Part shown: positions 1 through 8,689 of the stretch, one piece after another
How positions within the stretch are numbered: the stretch's first letter is position 1
How the letters are laid out: each line of letters begins with the position of its first letter
From: Pseudomonas laurentiana
GTDB lineage: Bacteria; Pseudomonadota; Gammaproteobacteria; Pseudomonadales; Pseudomonadaceae
Reading direction: 5' to 3'
Length of the DNA stretch: 64,000 bases
Assembly (NCBI RefSeq): GCF_014648275.1
Contig: NZ_BMQU01000009.1
Location: 124,001 to 188,000 of the forward strand
Position numbers and translations under genes: made by a program
Notes under the pieces: model-generated
The model's input: the letters and a program-made list of their open reading frames with translations, nothing else
What the model was told of the DNA's origin: nothing
Databases searched by the model: none

Positions 1-787
1 TCACGGTTCCGGCCAGCCATGGCCGCTGACCACGTTGGCTGCGCCATTTGATTTCATTGGGGTCCAGGCGCAACGAGCGGCTCACCTGATGCACCGCCAG
101 CCCCCACTCGTAACCCTGTACCGAAATCACGTACTGCAGCCCTTGGCGGAAATCATCGCGGTAGCGGTCAGGCATGACCCAACGGGCAGTGTCCAGGACT
201 TTCAGGTTGCCGGCCTGGCTTGGCAGGATGCCGAGGAACCAGTCAGGCTGGCCAAACAACGGCGTCAGTTCCTGACCGGCCAATGAGTAAATCGAACCCA
301 GGCACACCAGCGGAACGGCCAGTGTCAGCCCGGCGACGTCGAACAGCAGGCACTCAAACGGCTCGGCAGCCCACGCCGGGCGACCATCCGTTGTCAACGG
401 CGGTACAGGTGGGTTGAGTGCAGGCGGTAAATGAATCTCCACCAGCGGCTCAACCGGCACGGGCGTTTCGACCACCGCAGCCGCTGGCGCTGGCGCTGCC
501 GCCACCTCCAGTGGTGGCGCGGTTACAGGCATCACCAAGCGGGTCGGCTCGGCAAATACCGTTGTCGTGACTTCTACCGATACAGACGGCTGACGCTTGG
601 CGTCACGCACCTGCTCTTCAAGCACGGCCGCCTGAAACTCATCCAGTTCCACTGGCGCTTCAACGGGAGGGCGAACCGTTTCAACACGCGGCGGCTCCAA
701 CTCTTCGGTCGCTTCCTGCAACAAGCCATCCAGGTAGGATTGCAGGGCCAGTTGTGGCCGGGTGGCGATCAACGCGGGGCGAGTCAT
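1..787 (-). CDS. parP: ParP: CheW/AIF-domain array-tethering protein (3' end cut by window edge)
   Basis: Reading the minus strand from the ATG at 787 gives an open frame of 262 codons that leaves the window without a stop, so the C-terminus is missing. The first 20 residues or so are a conserved start (MTRPALIATRPQLALQSYLD), followed by a Pro/Ala/Glu-rich linker to about residue 140 and then a CheW-like fold (FECLLFDVAGLTLAVPLVCLG...). This arrangement matches the ParP/PA1463 family, whose CheW-like AIF domain inserts into chemoreceptor arrays and binds CheA and the pole-positioning ATPase ParC. Its start codon overlaps the parC stop (TGATG), indicating translational coupling. The family assignment comes from recognition and context; the missing end prevents a length check. 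Confidence 0.88.
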   Translation of the reverse strand, partial: MTRPALIATRPQLALQSYLDGLLQEATEELEPPRVETVRPPVEAPVELDEFQAAVLEEQVRDAKRQPSVSVEVTTTVFAEPTRLVMPVTAPPLEVAAAPAPAAAVVETPVPVEPLVEIHLPPALNPPVPPLTTDGRPAWAAEPFECLLFDVAGLTLAVPLVCLGSIYSLAGQELTPLFGQPDWFLGILPSQAGNLKVLDTARWVMPDRYRDDFRQGLQYVISVQGYEWGLAVHQVSRSLRLDPNEIKWRSQRGQRPWLAGTV

Positions 788-1575
788 CAAGCCACCTGCG
801 CTGCGGCGTTGTGGGTAAGCAACTGCTTGAGCAGCGCCCTGTAAGCGGTTACGCCACGGCTTTTGCCGTCAAATTGCGAAGGCGTCAAACCGGCACGGCT
901 GGCATCACGCAGGCGCGTATCAACCGGGATGTAGCCCTGCCATATGTTTTCCGGGTAACTGTCACGCAGCACCCGCAGCGTGCCCATGGACGCCTGGGTA
1001 CGCCGATCGAACAAGGTCGGTACGATATGGAACGGCAACGCCTGCTTGCGCGAGCGGTTCACCATCGCCAGGGTGCTGACCATACGTTCGAGCCCCTTGA
1101 CCGCCAGGTACTCGGTTTGCACCGGAATCACCAGTTGCTGGCTGGCAGCCAAGGCGTTGACCATCAACACGCCGAGTAGCGGCGGGCTGTCGATGATTGC
1201 ATAGTCGAAATCCTGCCACAGCTGCGCCAGACTCTTGGCGATCACCAGGCCCAGGCCACTTTGCCCGGGGGACTGACGCTCCAGAGTGGCCAGCGCGGTA
1301 CTCGACGGCAACAACGATATGTTGTCGTGGCTGGTCGGCAGCAGCAGTTGCCCCGGCAAGCCTTCAGGAACGCTGCCTTTGTGCAGGAACAGGTCGAAAC
1401 TACTGTGTTCCAGGGTATCGGGGTTATGCCCGAAGTAGCTGGTCATCGATCCATGAGGATCGAGGTCGACCACGACCACGCGCTTGCCCGCATCAGCCAG
1501 CAAGCCGGCCAAGGCGATGGAAGTGGTGGTCTTGCCGACGCCACCTTTTTGATTGGCTACTGCCCAGACTCTCAT
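787..1575 (-). CDS. parC: ParC: ParA/MinD-like ATPase that positions chemotaxis arrays
   Basis: A 262-residue ParA-superfamily ATPase. A deviant Walker A motif (KGGVGKTT) sits at residues 10-17, followed by the DLDPHGS switch and an IIDSPPLLG Walker B region. Genes of this type at the end of the polar flagellar che operon (ParC in Vibrio, PA1462 in P. aeruginosa) recruit cytoplasmic and membrane chemoreceptor arrays to the flagellated pole and ensure their inheritance at division. It overlaps parP and follows motD by 45 bp, consistent with one cheYZAB-motCD-parCP transcript. It is not a chromosomal ParA, as no parB or parS-like context is present. The start is the first ATG, immediately before the conserved RVWAVANQKGG strand. 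Confidence 0.93.
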   Translation of the reverse strand: MRVWAVANQKGGVGKTTTSIALAGLLADAGKRVVVVDLDPHGSMTSYFGHNPDTLEHSSFDLFLHKGSVPEGLPGQLLLPTSHDNISLLPSSTALATLERQSPGQSGLGLVIAKSLAQLWQDFDYAIIDSPPLLGVLMVNALAASQQLVIPVQTEYLAVKGLERMVSTLAMVNRSRKQALPFHIVPTLFDRRTQASMGTLRVLRDSYPENIWQGYIPVDTRLRDASRAGLTPSQFDGKSRGVTAYRALLKQLLTHNAAAQVA

Positions 1576-1620
1576 TGCGCTGCTTCCTCCCGCTACGGCA
1601 ACCTGCCCTACCGGGATCGG

Positions 1621-2508
1621 TTATAAGGTCGGTGACGGGGAATTGACGGGGTTGGCCCCGACCGTCGGTGATACCACTCGCGGTGCAGTTTGTGTGCCAG
1701 CTCGCTTCATGGCTGCATCTGGCGTGGCATTGGCGCTGCCTGTGCCGGTCAGGCTGCGGCGTACTTCAAGGTTACGCGAGATCACCAGCACCACCCGACG
1801 GTTGCGGGCACGCCCTTCTGCCGACGTGTTGCTGGCAATCGGTTGAAACTCGCCATAGCCCACCGAGGCCATGCGCGCGGGGTTGACGCCTTCCATCGCC
1901 AACAGGCGCACGATGCTCGCCGCCCGCGCCGACGACAGCTCCCAGTTGGTCGGGTACTGCGCAGTCCGGATCGGTAAATCGTCAGTGAAGCCCTCGACAT
2001 GTACCGGGTTGGCAAAAGGTTTGAGAATCCGCGCCACTTTTTCAATGATGTTGAAGGCTGCATCGCTGGGCATGGCATCGCCACTGCCAAACAACAACGA
2101 GGAGTTCAATTCGATCTCCACCCACAATTCGTTGCCGCGCACGGTCATCTGATCAGATTTGATCAAGTCACCGAAGGCATCGCGCACATCATTGGAGATG
2201 GTCTTGAGGGGATCACTGTTGGCTTGAGCAAGGCCAGCATCGACCTGCTCACTGTCCCTGATCAAAGGTTCGGCGGGCTTGACGCTGAGCGGCTGCTCAT
2301 CGCCAATCGGGATCGGCCGCATGCTCCGCTCGGGGTCATTGAAGACACCGAGCAGGGCCTGGGAAATTATTTTGTACTTGCCCTCGTTGATCGAGGAAAT
2401 CGAGTACATGACCACGAAAAAGGCAAACAGCAAGGTGATGAAGTCGGCGTACGACACCAGCCAGCGCTCGTGATTCTCATGTTCTTCGGGGGCGCGACGG
2501 CGAGCCAT
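1621..2508 (-). CDS. motD: MotD flagellar stator protein
   Basis: A 295-residue MotB-family protein, one half of the second Pseudomonas stator (MotCD). A basic N-terminus leads into a single membrane helix at about residues 20-40 that begins with the stator signature YADF; Asp22 would be the proton-binding residue. An OmpA-type peptidoglycan-binding domain occupies about residues 130-255 (VEGFTDDLPI, the SxxRA helix, GYGEFQP and the RRVVLVI end). A poorly conserved Ser/Pro-rich tail follows. The gene starts 3 bp after the motC stop, with its ribosome binding site (GGAG) at the motC stop. MotCD gives high torque for swarming or motion in viscous media in P. aeruginosa; that role is known for the family and inferred here. 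Confidence 0.95.
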   Translation of the reverse strand: MARRRAPEEHENHERWLVSYADFITLLFAFFVVMYSISSINEGKYKIISQALLGVFNDPERSMRPIPIGDEQPLSVKPAEPLIRDSEQVDAGLAQANSDPLKTISNDVRDAFGDLIKSDQMTVRGNELWVEIELNSSLLFGSGDAMPSDAAFNIIEKVARILKPFANPVHVEGFTDDLPIRTAQYPTNWELSSARAASIVRLLAMEGVNPARMASVGYGEFQPIASNTSAEGRARNRRVVLVISRNLEVRRSLTGTGSANATPDAAMKRAGTQTAPRVVSPTVGANPVNSPSPTL

Positions 2509-2511
2509 GTG

Positions 2512-3252
2512 TTACTCCATGAAGCCCTGAAGCTTCAACTCGATCGAGCGCGGGTTTTCACCTTCAGCAATCGACAACAGGCCTTCCAGGAGCATTTCCC
2601 GGTACCGCGACTGGCGCAGGGCCAGGGCTTTCAGCTTGTTGGCAATCGGCAGCAGGATCAGGTTGGCACTGGCAACACCATAGATCGTCGCCACAAACGC
2701 AACGGCAATACCATTACCCAATTGGGACGGGTCTGCCAGGTTACCCATTACATGGATCAAGCCCATGACCGCACCGATGATACCGATGGTCGGCGCATAG
2801 CCGCCCATGCTCTCGAACACCTTTGCAGCCTGAATATCCCGGCTTTCCTGGGTGTAGAAATCCACCTCGAGAATGCTTCGAATCGCTTCCGGTTCCGCAC
2901 CATCGACCAACAGTTGCAAGCCCTTGCGCGCATATGGATCGGATTCAGCGTCAGCCACGCCTTCCAGCCCCAACAGGCCTTCCTTGCGCGCCGTCAGGCT
3001 CCAATTGACGACCCGGTCGATACCACCGGCCAGGTCAACCCGTGGCGGAAACAGGATCCAGATGGCAATTTGCATCGCCCGCTTGAAAGCGCTCATCGGC
3101 GACTGCAGCAGCGAAGCCGCCAACGTGCCGCCCAGTACGATCAGGGCTGCAGGGCCGTTGATCAGCGCAGAAAGATGACCGCCTTCCAGGTAGTTGCCAC
3201 CAATAATGGCGACAAAAGCCAGGATGATCCCGATAAGGCTCAAGACATCCAT
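2512..3252 (-). CDS. motC: MotC flagellar stator protein
   Basis: A 246-residue MotA/ExbB-family stator subunit. Hydrophobic segments lie near residues 5-22, 32-50, 145-167 and 180-200, and the conserved YAPTIGIIGAVMGLIHVM stretch falls in the third. The cytoplasmic loop between helices 2 and 3 carries the charged residues that contact Fli[11 protein letters not shown] was taken as the start because its ATG overlaps the cheB TAA stop (TAATG), a typical coupled start; the frame can be extended three codons upstream but without support. It forms the ion channel with MotD encoded directly downstream. Confidence 0.95.
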   Translation of the reverse strand: MDVLSLIGIILAFVAIIGGNYLEGGHLSALINGPAALIVLGGTLAASLLQSPMSAFKRAMQIAIWILFPPRVDLAGGIDRVVNWSLTARKEGLLGLEGVADAESDPYARKGLQLLVDGAEPEAIRSILEVDFYTQESRDIQAAKVFESMGGYAPTIGIIGAVMGLIHVMGNLADPSQLGNGIAVAFVATIYGVASANLILLPIANKLKALALRQSRYREMLLEGLLSIAEGENPRSIELKLQGFME

Positions 3253-4361
3253 TAGACACACGCCTCGACCAGGTGCCGGCCAATCTCATCCAGGCCGTAC
3301 ACCGCGTCTGCCAGATTGGCCTTTACGATGGCCATGGGCATGCCATAGATCACGCAACTGGCTTCATCCTGAGCCCAGACCTGGCTACCGCCCTGCTTGA
3401 GCAGGCGTGCACCCTCACGGCCATCGGCACCCATGCCGGTCAACACCACGGCCAAGACCTTGTCACCGTAGGACTTCGCAGCAGAGCCGAAGGTGATGTC
3501 CACGCACGGCTTGTAGTTCAGACGTTCGTCGCCCGGAAGGATTTTCACCGTACCACGCGCATCGACCATCATCTGTTTGCCGCCTGGGGCCAGCAGCGCC
3601 AGACCAGGACGCAACACGTCGCCGTCCTCGGCCTCCTTGACGCTGATCTTGCATAGCTTGTCCAGACGCTCGGCAAATGCCTTGGTGAAGGCCGCTGGCA
3701 TGTGCTGGATCAATACGATCGGCGCCGGGAAGTTTGCCGGAAGCTGGGTCAGTACGCGTTGCAGGGCAACCGGGCCGCCCGTCGACGTGCCAATGGCCAA
3801 CAGCTTGTAGGACTTACGCTTGGGCGCAGGCGAGCTGGGTGCAGCCGCCCGTGCGGGCACGGGTGCAGGGCGAGAGAGGCCTGGCGACGCCATACTGCTG
3901 ACACTGGCCTGCGGGCTCGGCGCTGCAACAGGTGCTGGCGTAGCGAAACTGCTGAAACGGCGGTTGCTGCGGGAAATGGTATGAACCTTCTCACACAGCA
4001 GCTGCTTGACCTTTTCCGGGTTGCGCGAAATGTCCTCGAAGTTCTTCGGCAGGTAATCCACCGCACCGGCATCCAGTGCATCGAGGGTAACGCGAGCGCC
4101 TTCGTGGGTCAGCGAAGAAAACATCAATACCGGCGTCGGGCAACGCTGCATGATGTGCCGAACGGCGGTGATGCCATCCATCATGGGCATTTCATAGTCC
4201 ATGGTGATGACATCGGGCTTGAGCGACAGGGCTTGGTCGATCGCTTCCTTGCCGTTGGTCGCGGTGCCCACGACCTGGATAGTCGGGTCCGCTGAAAGAA
4301 TTTCCGAGACACGGCGGCGGAAGAAACCGGAATCATCCACCACCAGGACCTTGACTGCCAT
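3252..4361 (-). CDS. cheB: CheB chemoreceptor methylesterase/glutamine deamidase
   Basis: A 369-residue response regulator-methylesterase fusion. The receiver domain covers about residues 1-120, with the acidic pair DD at 9-10 and the phospho-acceptor at about Asp55 in [14 protein letters not shown] Pro/Ala-rich linker leads to the catalytic domain from about residue 180, which shows the Ser (IGTSTGGP), His ([10 protein letters not shown]) and Asp ([11 protein letters not shown]) triad motifs. CheB removes methyl groups added by CheR to chemoreceptors and is activated by CheA phosphotransfer. The ATG at 4361 is preferred to a GTG two codons upstream because the GTG would overlap the GGAG ribosome binding site. 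The stop overlaps the motC start. Confidence 0.96.
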   Translation of the reverse strand: MAVKVLVVDDSGFFRRRVSEILSADPTIQVVGTATNGKEAIDQALSLKPDVITMDYEMPMMDGITAVRHIMQRCPTPVLMFSSLTHEGARVTLDALDAGAVDYLPKNFEDISRNPEKVKQLLCEKVHTISRSNRRFSSFATPAPVAAPSPQASVSSMASPGLSRPAPVPARAAAPSSPAPKRKSYKLLAIGTSTGGPVALQRVLTQLPANFPAPIVLIQHMPAAFTKAFAERLDKLCKISVKEAEDGDVLRPGLALLAPGGKQMMVDARGTVKILPGDERLNYKPCVDITFGSAAKSYGDKVLAVVLTGMGADGREGARLLKQGGSQVWAQDEASCVIYGMPMAIVKANLADAVYGLDEIGRHLVEACV

Positions 4362-4406
4362 AAACACTCCATTACGGGGCGCGGTCGAAAGACCGCGCCA
4401 CCGGGA

Positions 4407-6647
4407 TCAAATACGCCGGGCAGCGTAACGCTTGAGCATGCTCGGAACGTCGAGGATCAGCGCAATGCGCCCGTCACCGGTAATGGTGGCGCCCGACATC
4501 CCTGGGGTGCCTTGCAGCATCTTGCCCAGCGGCTTGATGACTACCTCTTCCTGGCCGACCAGTTGATCGACGACGAAGCCGATCCGCTGAGTGCCCACCG
4601 AGAGAATCACCACATGGCCTTCATGCTGCTCTTCATGAGCGGCAGAGCTGACCAACCAGCGCTTGAGATAAAACAGTGGCAACGCCTTATCACGTACGAT
4701 CACCACTTCCTGACCATCCACCACGTTGGTACGCGACAGATCGAGGTGGAAAATTTCGTTGACGTTGACCAGCGGGAAGGCGAACGCCTGGTTGCCAAGC
4801 ATGACCATCAGCGTTGGCATGATCGCCAGGGTCAACGGCACCTTGATGACGATCTTCGAACCCTGCCCCTTGGCCGAGTAGATGTTGATCGAGCCATTGA
4901 GCTGGGAGATCTTGGTTTTCACCACGTCCATGCCGACACCTCGGCCGGACACATCGGAAATCTCGGTCTTGGTGGAAAAGCCCGGGGCGAAGATCAGGTT
5001 GTAGCAGTCCGATTCGCTCAGGCGATCCGCTGCATCCTTGTCCATCAGGCCCTTTTCCACAGCCTTGGCGCGCAGCACGTTGGGGTCCATGCCTTTGCCG
5101 TCGTCGGAGATCGACAACAGGATGTGATCGCCCTCCTGCTCAGCCGAAAGCACGACCTTGCCGCCACGGGACTTGCCAGAGGCTTCGCGCTCTTCCGGCG
5201 TTTCGACACCATGGTCGACGGCGTTGCGCACCAAGTGGACCAACGGGTCGGCCAGCGCCTCGACGAGGTTTTTGTCCAGGTCGGTCTCTTCGCCCACCAG
5301 CTCCAGGTTGATTTCTTTCTTCAACTGGCGTGCCAGGTCACGAACCAGGCGCGGGAAGCGCCCGAAGACCTTCTTGATCGGCTGCATACGGGTCTTCATG
5401 ACCGCGGTCTGCAGATCAGCGGTGACCACGTCGAGGTTCGAAACGGCCTTGGACATGGCCTCATCGCCACTGTTCAGGCCCAGACGCACCAAGCGGTTAC
5501 GCACCAGCACCAACTCGCCGACCATGTTCATGATCTCATCGAGGCGGGCGGTATCGACCCGCACCGTCGTTTCGGCTTCACTGGCAGCATGCTTGTCGGC
5601 TGATGCGGGTGCAGCCTGACGAGCAGGCGCTGGTGCAGCTGCTGCAGCAGGCTTGGCAACAGGAGCAGGTGCCGCCGCAGGAGCAGGCGCCGGCTTGGCT
5701 GCCGGTTTGGCAACGGTGGCCTGCGCTGCCGAAGCGGATGCAGCAGCGCCCTCGGCAAACTTGCCTTTGCCATGAATCTGATCGAGCAACGCCTCAAACT
5801 CGTGCTCGGAAATATGATCGCCCGGGGCTTCAGCCCCCGCAGACTCCACTGCGGCTGCCGGCAGGGCATCCACGGCAAAGGTGCCCTTGCCATGAAGCTG
5901 GTCCAGCAGCGCTTCAAACTCGTCGTCCGTGATTTCGTTCCCGGCTTCAGCGCCAGCCTCGGCAACCGCTTCCGACGCAGGGGTAGCTGCCGTGGCAAGA
6001 CTGCCGGCGGCAAACTGACCTTTACCATGCAGTTGGTCCAGCAACGACTCGAACTCATCATCGGTGATCTCATCACCGGCCGGCGCGACAGGAGCAACGG
6101 GCGCTTCGGCCTCAGCCTTGACGGCATTGAGCGAGTCGAGCAGCTGTTCGAATTCCGTATCGGTAATATCGCCGGACTCCGCCGCTGCGGGCGCTTCGGC
6201 AACCGGCTCTGGCTCGGACTCAACGACAGGCTCAGGCACTGCGGCCGGCTGGGCCGAAGCCGGTTCGGCCAGGCGTGCCAGTGCAGCCAGAAGCTCTGGT
6301 GTGGCGGGCGTAACATCGCTGCGCTCACGCACTTGGCCGAACATGCTGTTGACCGTGTCCAGGGCTTCCAGAACGACGTCCATCAGCTCGGAGTCAACGC
6401 GACGCTCACCCTTGCGCAGAATGTCGAACACGTTCTCGGCAATATGGCAGCACTCCACCAGCTCATTGAGCTGGAGGAAGCCGGCGCCCCCTTTTACAGT
6501 GTGAAAGCCGCGAAAGATTGCATTGAGCAGGTCCGAATCATCAGGTCGGCTTTCCAGCTCGACCAATTGCTCGGACAGTTGCTCAAGAATTTCGCCGGCT
6601 TCTACCAGGAAATCCTGGAGGATTTCTTCATCGGCGCCGAAGCTCAT
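4407..6647 (-). CDS. cheA: CheA chemotaxis histidine kinase
   Basis: A 746-residue kinase. The Hpt (P1) domain is at residues 1-105 with phospho-acceptor His49 (FRGFHTVKGGAGFL). A long Ala/Pro/Glu-rich linker at about 115-365 carries four copies of an acidic motif of the form ITDDEFExLLDQLHGKG (see findings). Dimerisation, HATPase (LVHLVRNAVDHG, DDGKGMD, GRGVGMDVVKT) and C-terminal CheW-like domains follow. It lies between cheZ and cheB in the flagellar che operon. CheA receives signals from receptor arrays through CheW and phosphorylates CheY and CheB. In related polar systems a region of the linker anchors CheA to ParP, whose gene ends this operon; whether the repeats do so here is inference. 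Confidence 0.97.
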   Translation of the reverse strand: MSFGADEEILQDFLVEAGEILEQLSEQLVELESRPDDSDLLNAIFRGFHTVKGGAGFLQLNELVECCHIAENVFDILRKGERRVDSELMDVVLEALDTVNSMFGQVRERSDVTPATPELLAALARLAEPASAQPAAVPEPVVESEPEPVAEAPAAAESGDITDTEFEQLLDSLNAVKAEAEAPVAPVAPAGDEITDDEFESLLDQLHGKGQFAAGSLATAATPASEAVAEAGAEAGNEITDDEFEALLDQLHGKGTFAVDALPAAAVESAGAEAPGDHISEHEFEALLDQIHGKGKFAEGAAASASAAQATVAKPAAKPAPAPAAAPAPVAKPAAAAAPAPARQAAPASADKHAASEAETTVRVDTARLDEIMNMVGELVLVRNRLVRLGLNSGDEAMSKAVSNLDVVTADLQTAVMKTRMQPIKKVFGRFPRLVRDLARQLKKEINLELVGEETDLDKNLVEALADPLVHLVRNAVDHGVETPEEREASGKSRGGKVVLSAEQEGDHILLSISDDGKGMDPNVLRAKAVEKGLMDKDAADRLSESDCYNLIFAPGFSTKTEISDVSGRGVGMDVVKTKISQLNGSINIYSAKGQGSKIVIKVPLTLAIMPTLMVMLGNQAFAFPLVNVNEIFHLDLSRTNVVDGQEVVIVRDKALPLFYLKRWLVSSAAHEEQHEGHVVILSVGTQRIGFVVDQLVGQEEVVIKPLGKMLQGTPGMSGATITGDGRIALILDVPSMLKRYAARRI

Positions 6648-6659
6648 TAAACGTGCTCC

Positions 6660-7448
6660 CTAAAAACCCAGGCTGGACAACAGATCGTCGACATCGTCCT
6701 GACCGGACACGACGTCTTCACGCTTATCGGCATGAATCTGCGGACCTTCACCCCGAGTCGGATGTTTTTCTTGATCTTTTTCAGCACGTAGCTGCTGGTG
6801 GTCATGTTCAATACCGGCAAAACGGTCGACTTGACTGGCCATCAATACGAGCTTGAGCAGATTGCTTTCTACTTCGGTAACCAGTTGCGTGACGCGCTTG
6901 ATCACCTGGCCGGTCAGGTCTTGGTAGTCCTGAGCCAACACAATGTCATTGAGGTGGCCTGCCACTTCCCGGGTGCCTGCCTCGCTGCGCGTCAGAAAAC
7001 TGTCAACGCGACGCGCCAGCTCACGAAACTCTGGCGCAGCCACTTCTCGACGCATGAAACGCTGCCAGTCGGCACTCAAGGTACTTGCCTCGGCGCTCAA
7101 TGCTTGAAGCACCGGTGTACTTTGCTCGACCAGGTCCATGGTCCGGTTAGCCGCGCCCTCGGTGAGCTTGACCACATAGGACAAGCGCTCGGTGGCATCG
7201 GTGATCTGCGAAACTTCCTCAGCCTGCGGCATCTGCGGGTCAATATGAAAACTGACGATCGCACTGTGCAATTCGCGGGTGAGCTTGCCGACTTCCTGAT
7301 ACAGGCCACGATCACGGGTCTGGTTCAGCTGATGGATCAGTTGTACCGCGTCGCCGAATTGACCTCGTTCAAGGCTCTCGACAAGCTCGTTGGCATGTTT
7401 CTTCAGTGTCGACTCGAAGTCGCCCAACGACGATTGTTTGTGCTCCAT
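6660..7448 (-). CDS. cheZ: CheZ CheY-P phosphatase
   Basis: A 262-residue CheZ-family protein that is mostly helical, as expected for the long four-helix bundle. The catalytic helix contains IVLAQDYQDLTGQVI, with the conserved Asp/Gln residues (DYQDLTGQ). The protein ends in DVDDLLSSLGF, matching the amphipathic C-terminal peptide that docks onto CheY-P. It lies 12 bp upstream of cheA and 19 bp downstream of cheY, so the phosphatase, its substrate and the kinase are co-expressed. The ATG start is preceded by a purine-rich site (GGGGGCGC). Confidence 0.96.
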   Translation of the reverse strand: MEHKQSSLGDFESTLKKHANELVESLERGQFGDAVQLIHQLNQTRDRGLYQEVGKLTRELHSAIVSFHIDPQMPQAEEVSQITDATERLSYVVKLTEGAANRTMDLVEQSTPVLQALSAEASTLSADWQRFMRREVAAPEFRELARRVDSFLTRSEAGTREVAGHLNDIVLAQDYQDLTGQVIKRVTQLVTEVESNLLKLVLMASQVDRFAGIEHDHQQLRAEKDQEKHPTRGEGPQIHADKREDVVSGQDDVDDLLSSLGF

Positions 7449-7467
7449 AGCGCCCCCGTGGTGTACC

Positions 7468-7842
7468 TCAGCTATTGACGCGCTCGAAGATCTTCTCGAT
7501 CTTTTCTTTCAGCACCTGAGCCGTGAATGGTTTTACCACGTAACCGTTAACGCCAGCCTGAGCTGCCTCAATGATCTGATCACGCTTGGCCTCTGCGGTT
7601 ACCATCAGCACCGGCAGGTGCTTCAGGCGCTCGTCAGCGCGAACCGTACGCAGCAGGTCGATACCGGACATGCCTGGCATGTTCCAGTCCGTCACCAGGA
7701 AATCAAAGTTGCCGCTGTGCAGCATTGGCAGTGCAGTGATGCCGTCGTCCGCTTCCTGGGTATTGGTGAAACCCAGGTCACGCAACAGGTTCTTGATGAT
7801 CCGCCGCATCGTCGAAAAATCGTCAACGATGAGGATTTTCAT
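7468..7842 (-). CDS. cheY: CheY chemotaxis response regulator
   Basis: A 124-residue single receiver domain. It shows the acidic pair near residue 7, phospho-acceptor about Asp52 ([10 protein letters not shown]), the Thr of MVTAEA and Lys of VVKPF. Phosphorylated CheY binds FliM and FliN to reverse motor rotation. The ATG at 7842 gives the usual family length, but it has only a weak site in front of it. A TTG four codons upstream (7854) lies 5 bp after a strong GGAGG, so translation may really begin there and add four residues. The gene follows fliA by about 106 bp, and an imperfect palindrome lies between them. Confidence 0.96.
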   Translation of the reverse strand: MKILIVDDFSTMRRIIKNLLRDLGFTNTQEADDGITALPMLHSGNFDFLVTDWNMPGMSGIDLLRTVRADERLKHLPVLMVTAEAKRDQIIEAAQAGVNGYVVKPFTAQVLKEKIEKIFERVNS

Positions 7843-7948
7843 GTTCTTGTCCAATTAGACCTCCAAGCAGTCTTTAACGCGCTCAGCGCTGAACGCGCAC
7901 TCAATCAAATCCGGCACAACATTTTCACGACTGCATGAAACCCAGCAA

Positions 7949-8689
7949 TCAACGCGCGCGCCATTCTCCCAGTCGCCCACGCAAGCGTGCAGCACACTGG
8001 CTGTGCAACTGGCTGACCCGCGACTCACTGACCCCAAGCACCTCGCCGATTTCCTTGAGGTTCAGCTCTTCGTCGTAATACAACGCCAACACCAGACGCT
8101 CGCGCTCAGGCAGGTTGGCAATGGCATCTGCCAACGCCGCCTGAAAGCGCTCGTCCTCCAGATCGCGCGAAGGCTCGATCTGGGCACTGGCGCCGTCCTC
8201 GTGCAGCCCTTCATGCTCGCCGTCCTGCAACAGGTCGTCGAAGCTGAACAGGCGACTGCCCAAGGTGTCATTCAAAATCCCGTAATAATCATCGAGACTC
8301 AATTGAAGTTCGGCAGCAACCTCATGATCTTTAGCGTCACGACCTGTTTTTGCTTCAACAGCGCGAATTGCGTCACTGACCATGCGGGTATTGCGATGAA
8401 CCGAGCGCGGCGCCCAATCGCCCTTGCGCACTTCGTCGAGCATCGCACCACGGATGCGAATGCCGGCGTAGGTCTCGAAACTGGCGCCTTTGCTGGCGTC
8501 GTATTTATTGGCCACCTCAAGCAAACCGATCATGCCGGCCTGGATCAGGTCTTCGACCTGAACACTGGCCGGCAAGCGCGCCAACAGGTGGTAGGCAATG
8601 CGCTTGACCAACGGCGCATAGCGTTCGACCAACTCATACTGCGCGTCGCGCGAGGCCTTGCTGTACATCCGAAAACCGCTCGCACTCAT
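7949..8689 (-). CDS. fliA: FliA flagellar sigma factor (sigma-28)
   Basis: A 246-residue sigma-70-family factor of the FliA group. Region 2 is visible around RIAYHLLARLPASVQVEDLIQAG and the region 4.2 helix-turn-helix around LNLKEIGEVLGVSESRVSQLHSQ. FliA directs late filament genes; two FliA-type promoters in this window (fliC and fliST) are probable targets. Its ATG overlaps the fleN stop (ATGA), so the regulator FleN and this sigma factor are translationally coupled. The anti-sigma factor gene flgM is not in the window and is expected beyond the right edge near flgA. Confidence 0.97.
   Translation of the reverse strand: MSASGFRMYSKASRDAQYELVERYAPLVKRIAYHLLARLPASVQVEDLIQAGMIGLLEVANKYDASKGASFETYAGIRIRGAMLDEVRKGDWAPRSVHRNTRMVSDAIRAVEAKTGRDAKDHEVAAELQLSLDDYYGILNDTLGSRLFSFDDLLQDGEHEGLHEDGASAQIEPSRDLEDERFQAALADAIANLPERERLVLALYYDEELNLKEIGEVLGVSESRVSQLHSQCAARLRGRLGEWRAR

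Noticed and set aside
787-1575. Chromosome or plasmid partition ParA
   Set aside because: No ParB or parS context; neighbours are stator and chemotaxis genes, which identify it as the array-positioning ParC.
431-4295. Many long plus-strand frames opposite the che, fli and flg genes
   Set aside because: They are mirror frames of GC-rich minus-strand genes, rich in His/Arg/Gln, without ribosome binding sites or family motifs; this holds across the whole window.
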